A DNA stretch of 64,000 nt from Pagrus major. Taxonomy: Eukaryota; Chordata; Actinopteri; Spariformes; Sparidae. Below, in pieces: positions 32,101 to 42,780 of the stretch (its first letter is position 1; every line of letters begins with the position of its first letter). The DNA lies in assembly GCF_040436345.1 (NCBI RefSeq), contig NC_133234.1, positions 9,610,446 to 9,674,445 of the forward strand. The letters are read 5' to 3'. The position numbers were made by a program, and so were the translations under genes. The notes beneath the pieces were generated by a model. That model was not told the DNA's origin and ran no database searches. It saw only the letters and a list, made by a program, of their open reading frames with translations.

Positions 32101-35100
32101 CCTATTTTTCTGTGTGTTTTCAGCCTATCCACATCCCACATCCAAGCAGCAGCAGCATACCTCCAGGAGGAGTAGGGGGGATGGGGGGTGGGGTCGGAGG
32201 AGTAGGGGGAGACGGCATCGGTGGGGGCGGTGTGAGCCCAGTGGGTGGGATGGGGGTGGGAGGGTTAGGAGCGATGGCAGGAAGAGGACGCCCACTTAAC
32301 CTGAAAATGAAGTTTGTGTGCGGTCAGTGCTGGAGAGAAGGACAGGTCAACGAGCCCGACAAGAACCTTAAGTACTGCACCGCTAAAGCACGGCACAGGT
32401 GAGGCCTATATCTCACACTTGCAGCAGTCACAACAATACGACACCATGTGATCTCTGCTCAAATCTCATCCTGGGGCTGACTATCTGATCTGTGTTGCAG
32501 TTTACATACAGCTGACTTTTATTTGTGTATTTAGGGCACATTATCATCTGCTTGTCATATCACTGGTTAGTATAGTAGCGAGAGTTGAACACCAAACTCT
32601 TTGTTTTTTTCTCTGTTTGAATTCCTGTCGGCTCTGTGTCTCCCCAGCTGGACGAAGGAGCGCCGGGTCCTGCTAGTGAAATCATTTGAGAAGAAGAAGT
32701 GGGTTGTTGTTCGGCCTCTGCCCTTCTCCCGCACCTATCCACAGCAATACGACGTAAGTTCTTCCTTTTTCCTTTGGTCCTTATACCAGGGTTCGTATAG
32801 TCGTGAGTCAGAAGTCTGGAAAATGCTCAAATTTGACCGTTATGTTTTCAAGGTTCATGAATAGGATTGAATTGGAATATAATACTTGATTTTCAAAGAC
32901 ATAATCACTCAGGTAAACCAACGATAAACGAAACATAAAGTCGAACTTAATATGAAAAGCTGGTAGAAAAACGGTAGGAAGTGACGGTATCGATTTGCTG
33001 TCAGTATAAAATAACTCTTTAAACTTTATTTTTTGCCATTGCATTTATACTAACACTGTAGATGATAAAAGATAAAGGCTCCAAATGTCTTGAAATTTGG
33101 TTTATATACATTATATACAGTGCTTAAATTTCATTTAGAAAAACTCTACGAACCTTGTTATACACTCCTTTCTGTTCTCCGCCCCTCCACCTCTCTCACG
33201 TGCAGAGTACAGCTGACTCTGTTCTTGCCTCGGGGGAGAGCTCGTGCTGTTGTTGTTGTAAAACGCCGTACCCCTGCGTCTTATTATTCTGTAGCTGCCG
33301 ATGTGTCTTTGACTGTGTTTTCATGTTGACACTGTCAATTGTAGGATTACCACATTCTAGTGATTCTAGTGACACAAATGACACTTTGTGTGAGTTGAAA
33401 TCTTTGTTAGTGAGGATGCCAACTAGACATGTGTGTACAGGAAAAGTTTTAGATCTTTTACTTCAACTTGTGAAAAATAGGAGCAAAAACAAAACTGTAT
33501 TGTAAGTTTATAATTTTGTTGTGTGTATTTACCCGACTCACTGGCAACAGGAATTACAACACTAGTTTTCTGACGCACTTAATCATGGCCTATAATTGAC
33601 ATAAACACCAACAAAGTGACATTTTCACAGTGAAGAGGGGTAAGTTGGCTAATTAGATCCAACAGTTGCAATGCTGTTGGCATCACTCTGTAACTCTTTA
33701 CTTTTGCCTGTTTCTCATCCAGATGTGCGTGCATGTGATGAAGCAGAAGAAGTGCCACTATATCGGGAATTGCTCATTTGCTCACAGTCTGGAGGAGAGG
33801 GACGTCTGGACGTACATGAAGAACAACAGCTGTAAGCTCCTGGTTCCATCTTGAGCTAATGCATTCTGATATCAGCGCATTACAGCTTTGAAATCTAAAA
33901 GTGGTTTAGTAAAGAAAGGTGGTGTGTGATGTGTTCTTCACACATTCAGATCTAGATTAAACCATCATGGTACACATCTGATTTGAATTTATAATTGCAT
34001 AATTTTTTTAATTTGTCATTTTATTCTAATATATAAACAAAAAAGAAGATTCGTTATGGTCTTTTTAAAAAAAATATTTTAATCAATTACTAATCATGGG
34101 CTCTGGTCCATCTATCTCCTTTTTCTCACCACCATGATGAATTGATTTTTGAAGTGCCTCCCCTACTCCACTCCCACTGATTGCTGTTCTGCGTAAACAT
34201 ACTCCATTCAAGTTTACAGTTCGTCTTCTCTGTACCGTCCTTTTTACCTCTGCAGTGAGAGACATGCAACAGATGTACGAACTGTGGCTGCAGCTCACTA
34301 ATCAGAGTAGACGCACAGATAGCTCCGCTGTGACCCCGCCCCCAGAGGACAAGCAGGTCACCATAACAGCAGATTACACCGAAAGCATGGTGAGTGGTTA
34401 TAACACGATCATTAACTGTTACACCTGCCTGGCCCTCTTTTCAGTGGTCTGAGTATCAAGAAAAAATGGAAGAGAAGATATTGATATATAGTAATGTATT
34501 GTATTCTGCCTTGTAACCTCAGTGGTTAGTGGAAACTAAATATGATTTGTTGCTTGTATTGTTACAGCACAGAATTTAATTAAGGACTTCAAGGCGATTC
34601 TGGAGAAAGATAGTTGATCGCTGAGTCTCATTCCCAATTCCCGACGCTAAGGGTTAGAATTTTGGGCCGAATACCAACCCAAAGCGTTGGTATTTCACGA
34701 CCTGTGAATGAGATTCACTACCTTCTAAGGCTAAAACAAATAAGCTAGCTGCTACAGGAACTTAAGTAGTTGAAAATAAATTAATAAATGACATTCAATG
34801 CACCAAAAATCCTGTTAAAATAAATGAAGTTTTTAGTATTTTATAAACTGTGACACAAAGTAATTTTTTGTTTTAATTTGCTTCTGTATTTTTTTACTTT
34901 TGTATTAATTCCCCTATTTATTTACTTTCTCACTTAACTTTCAGTGTAAATTATTAATTTTTAAAGTGCTTTATTTTCCCTTTGCCTTTTCCCTCTATTT
35001 ATTTCCCCAAACCAATTTATTTATGTATTTCTGCTTCACTCCCATTGCACTGGCCAGGTTCACTATTTATTAATTTATTGAGTCATTCATTGATTAATTT

Positions 35101-35352
35101 ATTCATGATTTTGGCAGTTAGGGTCCTCCATACTTATACCTCATAAAATTAAAGGCTGAAAATACAAAGTCATAAAAGAACAGACATTTGCAGACCGAAC
35201 CCTCTTTATAAAAGGAGACCTGTGCATGTTAGTTTATAGTAACTGACTGACATGTACGGCTTGCTCAAGTCAACATGATTGTCAGAGATTAGCTGTGTCC
35301 ATGTGTTTTGTTTCAGGGAGGCCAGCGGTTGTCAGACGGGGACGATCTCTGA
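26111..35352 (+). CDS. zc3h7b: Zinc finger CCCH-type protein 7B (RoXaN-like), short C terminus
   Basis: Spliced CDS of 903 codons. Exons: 26111-26169, 26267-26303, 26550-26747, 28008-28166, 28474-28614, 28698-28740, 28842-29083, 29239-29521, 30044-30102, 30273-30372, 30626-30787, 30906-31111, 31203-31303, 31451-31632, 31721-31800, 32124-32398, 32648-32753, 33723-33831, 34256-34389 and 35317-35352. Phases all close. It starts MDPDRQKRREEIQKAMSFIQ. N-terminal TPR repeats follow (LLDEGNACFRDGDWRQASQQ; RALYRKALCLRELGRLREAY), then a Pro/Ser-rich linker. The zinc-finger half comes next: ACHACY...HRCKRD; CCCH 1; CEECFDSKPR; CRHEVRYGC...CSFAH; FVCGQCW; CVHVMKQKKC...CSFAH. The human protein binds RNA and, through its TPR/LD region, rotavirus NSP3. 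The last exon here adds only GGQRLSDGDDL and a stop, so the final C2H2 and CCCH fingers known from human are missing. CCCH 1 has Cys where human has His. A Gly-rich insert lies in exon 32124-32398. Confidence 0.92.
26826..27145. repeat. Diverged copy of the 578-914 MITE family
   Basis: AGCACTGCAACTACTGATTA at the left end, GAGAAAATGCTCATCACAAT and CCAGAGCCCAAAGTGACGTC inside, then AATTAAGAAGCTGGAACCAG and a right part ending near AAAGTTGGCAACTAGT. It retains a middle section that the 578-914 copy has lost. It lies in a zc3h7b intron. Confidence 0.6.
32154..32290 (+). repeat. zc3h7b: Glycine-rich low-complexity coding insert in zc3h7b
   Basis: GGN codons dominate (GGVGGMGGGVGGVGG, then more). 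The insert sits between the KQQK-containing coiled stretch and the LNLKMKFVCGQCW finger, where human has a shorter Ser/Pro-rich linker. It is in frame and phase-neutral. Slippage in a GGN tract is the likely origin. Confidence 0.8.
34605..34730. repeat. Copy of the palindromic repeat at 58010-58180
   Basis: GAGTCTCATTCCCAATTCCC plus GACGCT, and a matching inverted arm TGTGAATGAGATTCAC near 34705-34720, resemble the palindrome in the phf5a intron. It lies in the last zc3h7b intron. Confidence 0.45.
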
Positions 35353-38300
35353 GTGACGCTGAGTGCGTGGAGGCAGCCAATCGCCGGTGAGCTGCAGACA
35401 GACAGAGAGACGGGCCTGCCATACCAGCTACAACCGAATAGTCTGTCATCTCGCCGGTCTGACCTCCTCTAGCATCTAGCCAGCAGTGTGAGAGCAGATT
35501 GGCACGCAACAAAATGGTTGACCCCATCACCATATACAGACACACACGAACATGCAAACATACAGCACATAATACACAAATCACAGGCACTGATAAACAC
35601 AAAGAGAAGGATTTGTAAGTGACAATACAGGATTTGGCTTTAGCGTCATGCTGCAGTTACACACAGCACCTTTAGGTTCCCCCTCAGCAGATTATACCGC
35701 AGAAATTCCACAGACAACTAGTTTCGCTCTGACTAAGATAAACACCTAGTATTCCCTAGTGCTCTTTGGACTGAGTATCTCTCTTTTTTCTTTCATTTTT
35801 TATTTTTTAAATCCTCGCAGCACTGACACAATTCTTGGATGGGCGCGCTGGTCGCAGCTCTTACATTTTGCTTGGTGATAGCTCAGAACTGAATTGAAGC
35901 TTGGCACTCACATGCTTTAAAGTTTAAATTAGAACTTTGGAGTGCCAAAAATACCAAGCCCTCAGTGCTGTTGATGGCTAACTAGACTGAAGAAACTATG
36001 AAGAATTGCAAAGTGGATCTCGGTGGACACAACCAAATCCCACTCTACTTCCTTCATGATAATAGAGCAAGAGGGTCAAAATAACTTTCAAGAGATTGAT
36101 GATTTTGAGCATTTCTTTTCTTTTTCCAAGGGGAGTTGTGCTTCCTTGTTATATTGTCTGCCATATTGGTAGAATGCTATGAATGTAATGCCTGCACGGG
36201 CCTTTAAAACTAGGAGATTAGTCATTTAAAATGTTGCTGTGGTTGTGGAATGTAATGCAAGTATATTTACAAGCCCAAAAACCAACTTGTGTAACGCGAC
36301 AGTTTTCCCCCTCCCCCCTCCTTATCAATATAAAAAGGCCCCTTGATAGCTGGTTATGGAATCACACCAGCCGATCCTGCATGGGACAAACACAGGCATG
36401 CACACACACTCACATATTAACCTTGTAGTTAGCTGTCAAGGTGAATCAAAGCGTGCGTGAATGTCAGCTCCTCTCAGGTTGACACAAACAGAGGACAAAA
36501 AAGGTAAAGTGATCACCTGTGGCTTAAGTAAACATGGTTAATGGCTCAGAGCAATTGTTGCCAAAGCGACCGATCACATCATGTACTTCAAACTGTATTG
36601 AAAGGCAGCTGACAGAGAAGTGACTGCAGAACACATACAGATTTCTGGCTAGAGCTGCTCGCAGCATTAGATCAGTTCAGACTGCAGATGCCCATTAATA
36701 AATAATGACCTCACTTGGACAGAAGAACAGTGAAAATACTGATCATGCAGAAATCTTCAGTTGAGAGTTTTGTAATAATTAAATGAAATAAGATGTGCAG
36801 ATGATAGATAATTTAATGAGTGAAAAGCTGAGATGAAATGTTTTATGCAAGAATTGAAGATCATTATTAAGAATGTATTTTTCTATAGTTTATTGTGAGA
36901 ATATTTAAGATAATTTGAAAGTAAGGGCAAGTTGCCACTTCTTCAGTTGAACTGGGGTCATTATTTCACTGAAAAACCAATCATGCCCCCGCAGCCTTCA
37001 AATGGAAACCTGTGTTCCTCATATGTATCCAAGTGTTCTCTTCCTGAAAGCTAACGGTAGCCCCTAAGTTAACTCTTTCATTACGGGACACCTGCTAGCT
37101 TTAGACAGGGAAACGATTCGCACCGCATATTGTGCCTATAAACACATCAACATGTGACACGAACACACATGCGCACACACACACAGACACGCAGAGGCAG
37201 GATATCTGTTGCCACCTTGTTCTAGCCTTTTAATGTAGACAGAGACACTATGGAGGTATGTCTATATTCAAGATGCATATACACACATATTATACATATT
37301 TACAAATAATGGTATACTACTAATGATAATTGATAACTTAGCGGTTAAGCTTAATAAATATATAACCTGAAAACCTGTATTGATTACATAGAAGAACTTC
37401 TTGTTATTGAGGTATTGCTATATGACATGTATCGCTGAACTAGATGACTATAGTGAATTTTTTTTTTTTAATGATTCTTTTTATTTTGTAATTTTTCCTT
37501 CTGTGTGGGTTGTTCCAGACAGGGCTGTATGCAGATAAGATTGATTTAAGTTTCAGGCTGAATGTGTCAAAATGGATAACTGAGGGTTCGATCTTTACAC
37601 TGAGAGCAGAGGGCTAGGGCTAATCAAATAAGTTAACCTTTTTTTGGTCTTTATTCACAAGTGCAGCAGCCAATCTGGATGTATAGAATATGGAGATGTT
37701 GCTGTTCTGCAGTGTGTAGAATAAAATTCAGAGGAGCTGCTCTTTATATTTCAACTATTCATCTAATTCCTGTCCAGACTGACCTCAGCTCAATGTATAA
37801 AATCACTTATTGGCTTAAATTCCCAAAATACCGAAGAACACTAAAGTTAATTGGAGCAAAGTGTGGGTTTGGATCAGTGGATAAAGAGAAAAAAACGTGT
37901 CCTAATTATCCAGCTCCTAAAAACTGACTGAGGTGGGACAGCCTGGGTTAAGCCAAAAACGCAGCTCTCAGGTCAGTTTTGCTGGTCACTCAGCAGCCAT
38001 TTTGGGGATTATTGATAACGAGCCCTTATCTGGAACAGCCCAGGTATTAGCTTCTTCGAGGGATCGTATTACTACTACTCCTAGTATTATGATGAATATG
38101 ATGACGATAATGATTGCTATCTATTGACTATTTCTATTTCTTCTCTATATGCTATTGATATATGTATGTTAATTGCAATGTATAACTCTCTTTATATATG
38201 TATCCATGTATGAATATAATAATTGACAGTAAATATGCGCCTGTGTATGCAGCCGTGCACAGCTCTGTCTGGGAGGCAGTGAGCAGAAAACGTGCAGCTT

Positions 38301-40494
38301 CTGATAGTTCATGTAAGACTCTTGAGTTTTTAATCCTACAGGTGGTGATGTCAGTTATCACGGCTGTAGGCTGTCTGTAGTACAAGACATTTTACACAGT
38401 ACGATTTAGACCTGCTATATATTAATGTTGTCTGAGCTCTGTTTGTCGGCCTTAGGATTGTTTGGGCGCTGGTCAAAGGAGATTAAAAAGATAGATGATG
38501 TGTTAAAGTTTACAGTATAAATACTGTTAGCTGTCTCCCTGTTTGAAGTGTTGATCCTACCAACAGAGCTCGCTGCTCACTGCCTGTGCTGTGCGTTTTT
38601 GTTTAAATTGATTTACCAGGCTAAGACAGATCTGGAAGCAAAAGCATACATAGTAGCCTATATACTCCCGTATAGCGCCTTATTCGATATACTACACCTA
38701 TAAGATGATACATACCCCTATTGTATAATCCTGCTTACTATATACAGTATATGATACCTGATACCTATTATAATATTTAGACACCCTTATAAGGTAATTT
38801 AGATAAGAGATGGTGGAGCTGTTTTTTTCTGTGGCTGTGGAAGAGTTTGCTGTGGTCAGTTATGTATTCCCATCTTGTTTTTCAGGGTGTTAGGAGAGTG
38901 CCACACACTCAAATGCTCTTTATCATTCAATTGTTTGCAAAGCAGCTGGGATGGAAAATTAACATCAGCCACTTGCCAAAGCTTGTTAAAATGAGTTTGG
39001 TCTGAAAAAGCTGACGCTTGTAAAAAAAAAACGCAAGATGGAGATTCATTTTAAAAGTTGAATTGCTGCCACTAAAGACAGTAAATTAAAGTAGAGCATT
39101 TGAGGGGAGGCTCCTCTTCCGTTGTTGGAGAACGGCCAGTATTGATGATATAACTGACACGCACAGAAAACAAAAGAAAACGGTGGATAGCTGTGCTGCA
39201 TGTTCTGTGTGTGTGTGTTGTTAAACGCAGGCGAATCATGGCACAAACTAAAAGACAGACAGGTTCTGCTGCTTCATCTATACACGCAACAAGTGTCACA
39301 TAGTCATTTCACTACAACGGCCTCATAAAAACTCTGTTTGCACACTTTTGAAGATGAGGAAACCAGTCTGTGAGTCCTGAAGTCCAATTGGCAGAGGACT
39401 TAAACCCTGGTGGTAAATCACTGTTTGATTCTCGTTATGATAAAACATGTTGCACATTGATAACAGATGTCCTCAGATGTGGAAGAAATTTGGCATTGCA
39501 TTGCCCAATTTAAGTTGCATCTTCCTGGTCTTGTAATAATGTAAACAAGAAAACAAGACCATTTCACTTCGAAACACACCTTACAGAATAAGTATTTCTC
39601 ATATGCGCAACATTTACGGTTTGTTAAAAGACGAGGGAAATCTAAGATGACGGTCCAAATTACATCACTGTTGTCCTTGAAAGGTTATGATCATGTATTA
39701 ATTGTCTTGGCTTTGATCTTTATCTCAAAGTGTCCGAGCTCTTCAGGCTGGCTGCAGCACAAGGCACCTCCACCATGTATAGACTCTCCATCAATAGCTG
39801 ACTTAAAAGTTATCTTTACCTGTTCTCTGACAAGAGTGGCATTTGTCTTAATCTAACCTGATTAAAAGTCTGGTTGTTACACCCTGCAGCAGTTTGATTA
39901 AATGACACGGTATTTAGCTGTAAGACATGTTTGTTAGCTCAAATGTTCATGTGACACACCCTGCCTTTTCTCCTCCTGATACAGTTTGTGTCATTTGATT
40001 CCCAGTGCCAGCACACACCTACACAGCCACACAAAAATCTTAATTTATCGATTTTCAATCAGTTAGAAATTATTGGTTATTTGACTTGTTTGCAACAACT
40101 CGGATGAAGAAACCAGGGTTGTAAGAAGTGGAAAAAACAAGGCCTCTTTTTGTACTGTATTTTTACATTTCGTTGTTTTATGCTTTGTTTTATCTTCTTG
40201 ACTTTGTTTTCTCTTTTCTCCTCCCTGGTTGGAAAGTTCATGATCACACAAGTGGACCAAATCTCTTGAAAGCATTTAATAAACGGACTGTTTTAGAAAA
40301 AAAAAATGTGTCATGTATTTATCGACGCTCACAATTCACATTATGATCACAGGACCCTGACATGACGTGTTGCGGATATTATTACAGTAGTTATTCATCC
40401 TGAGTTTAGTTCATAAATGCTTGTGATTCTGACCACTCACACATGTCCAAAAGCTTGTTTTAAGTTGGTATATGTGGAAGATTTCAGTTCAGTT

Positions 40495-41035
40495 TACAGA
40501 TCCTTAAATTTCATGGTAAGTAGGCTGTAATGTAACATGTAACATATTTGAAATGTCTTTAGATTTAACCCCAAATTACCACAGTAATTACCTCAACATG
40601 ATTGAATTAATAATGTTCTGCTATTTTCCTACCGGCAGTTGGTAAATAGCTGGTAATTTATCTAAAACCTTTCAAGGAAACTTCCACCTAGTTTCTGCCC
40701 AACTTCTCCAAGTCAGTAAATTGAAATACATCTTTTAACATTTACATTTTTCCAAATTTTCCAAATACAACTTCATCAAAAATCAAGCGACTTACTTCCT
40801 TTTTTCAAGTTTCACTCCTTAATTGCATTTTGAGGCCTTTCCTAGACATGTCTTAAAGAAATTGCTACCTATTAATTAACTACTTTCTGGAAAAAGCAGA
40901 ATAGTATTAAATAATATTGGGGAACTTTAAATTAATTTTGAGGTAATTATTATTAGGGTCATTTCAAATATGCTCCTTGGTAATTACCACCTACTTACCA
41001 TAAAATTTTGAACCTGTAAAATGAAGTGTTACCCT
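40495..41035. mobile_element. Candidate palindromic MITE
   Basis: Left arm: TTTACAGATCCTTAAATTTC then ATGGTAAGTAGGCTGTAAT at about 40493-40532. The right side has the inverse, ATTACCACCTACTTACCAT and AAAATTTTGAACCTGTAAAA, at about 40982-41020. Spacer A/T-rich and non-coding. Boundaries are approximate. Confidence 0.5.
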
Positions 41036-42359
41036 TAATAGTTGCTATGAACAGGAGGCATGATCATTGCGAGCATAAACTGTTTCAATGTTCATTATTT
41101 TACGAATGATGTCCATTAATAGACTCATAGACTTGCAATCAATAAAGGGTCAGTTTATGGGTCAAATGATATATATCCAAAGTGTTATGTACCTGTGCAT
41201 GTACTCTACATGGAGGCATACGATTCAACTCCACAGTGATGGTGTTTTTTTCATTGCAAACTAAATTTTTTCAATGTCGACTTGTAAGTTTGTGAGCTTT
41301 TTCTCACGGGTCTTGAATGGTCTTTCAAGTAAAAATACACTAAATGGGTCATTCTATGGAAACATCCATTTTTCTGTCCCTCGCCTTTACAGAAAAATTA
41401 CACCTGAAAAACACTTTAGTCTTAAATTCTTTTCATATTTTATAATAACACAATAGGTTATTTGAACAATTACTTCCTCTTGGGGAATTATTTAACATTC
41501 CATGTACTACAGAACTACTTGTCCCCACAGTCATGTATAGAAGGAAGGTGCCATATTGTGAATACAAACCATGCTTTTCTACCATTTAAAATGCAATAAT
41601 GTATACCTCAATATCAAATATATGATATTGAAATGACAAAAAACTAGAAATCCAAATAAATATTATAGAATATGTAAATAAAGTAATCGTCCCCTTGAGC
41701 TGTGTCACCGGTGTTAGTACCCTGTGACAAAAGTATATTATTTTGAAAAAAATAAAATAAAATCACACTGATGAGATAACTTTACTTCCTTTGACCCATT
41801 TCTTGAAGAACTGTTAAGTCCACAGTCTCATTTCAGTTATAAGAAATGTTCACATTTATCTCAAGATATCATATGAAACTTTTAGTTGACATCACTGGTG
41901 TGACCTACTTTATTAGTTGGAGAATACAAATGGATTGATTTAATGATTTTACTGAGTTATACGTGATTGACAACATGTGGTTTGTTGCCCTGTAGCAGCC
42001 ATTTTGTAAAATGCATTTTTCATGAATACTGTGACTAGTGTTACTTTCCTTATGGGTAACACCAGGTAAGGCCAATTTATGGACTAAAAACACGTGTTAG
42101 CTTCAAATTAGCATCTTGTAGCCTCGATATGTTGTCCCATACCTGTCTACAATGTGATTTTAATAAAACGTGTAATTTGTTGCTGATACTTACAGTATTA
42201 CAGAAATTAAATGTTGTTTTTCGAACAAACAGTGGAGTCCGGATGATACAGACGCTGTATGTAACTTATTACTTTGTACATTTTGTATTTTTGTTTATTG
42301 CCCGCTTCATTACATAAAGGTCTTTTTTTTCCTTTTTTTTTTTTTTTTTTTACCTTAGG

Positions 42360-42704
42360 TAACTCAAACGCAGCTCGCGATTGGCTGTCAGCTCTGTGGT
42401 GGACACACTTACTGACCTATTGGCGGTCTTTCCGTCGATTCCTTGAGGAAGCCTTGCTTTTGATTGGCTGAGCGGGAGCTGGGGGTTGGCTTTGTTAGGT
42501 AACTTGTGGAGTTGACTATGTGCACCCCTTCTAAGTTTGGACATCTCTAACACTTTATGGACACTGTCATTTTCACGTAAGCGTCGTCGGCCTCCTGGAT
42601 CTAGTGCAGTCTGTTAATTTTTTTTTCCTAATATTGCTTTCAGTGAGCTGCTGACCAGCTCCGAAACATTTATTGACCTAATTGCAATTTAAAGGGAAAA
42701 AAAC
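42360..42704 (+). promoter_or_regulatory. tef: Likely tef alpha promoter and 5' UTR
   Basis: Two inverted CCAAT boxes (GCGATTGGCTG near 42377 and TTTGATTGGCTGAG near 42460) lie 240-330 bases before the alpha ATG at 42705. A canonical E-box CACGTG is at 42091-42096. No TATA box was seen. Confidence 0.4.
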
Positions 42705-42780
42705 ATGTCTGCAGAGATTCCGGAGGTTTTCAGGGCTCTTCTTGAGCATCCATTTACTCTCCCGAACTTTGAAGATGATG
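42705..42780 (+). CDS. tef: tef alternative first coding exon (alpha-like)
   Basis: It encodes 25 residues, [20 protein letters not shown] to NFEDD, and ends GATGATG|GTAAGT in phase 1, as the beta exon does. The [10 protein letters not shown] segment resembles the VLRSLLENPL start of HLF. It lies 5.3 kb upstream of the beta exon and has its own CCAAT-bearing upstream DNA. Confidence 0.8.

Larger units (their letters stand above)
35353..42704. other. Gene-free 7.3 kb between zc3h7b and tef
   Basis: No open frame here shows a recognisable family or usable exon phase. The first part must hold the zc3h7b 3' UTR; candidate AATAAA signals are scattered (for example near 36698 and 37355). The last part holds the upstream region of the tef alpha exon. 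The candidate repeat at 40495-41035 lies inside. No sequence resembling the missing zc3h7b C-terminal zinc fingers was found. Confidence 0.5.

Noticed and set aside
35317-35400. Other reading frame of the last zc3h7b exon giving RPAVVRRGRSLSDAECVEA
   Set aside because: It needs a phase-1 join, but the preceding exon ends in phase 0, and it shows no similarity to the human C terminus.
35282-35602. 106-codon minus-strand frame over the zc3h7b last exon
   Set aside because: No recognisable product; low-complexity antisense of the exon and 3' UTR.
37661-37927. 88-codon plus-strand frame in the gene-free interval
   Set aside because: No family resemblance, no conserved start context, no exon partners; likely chance.
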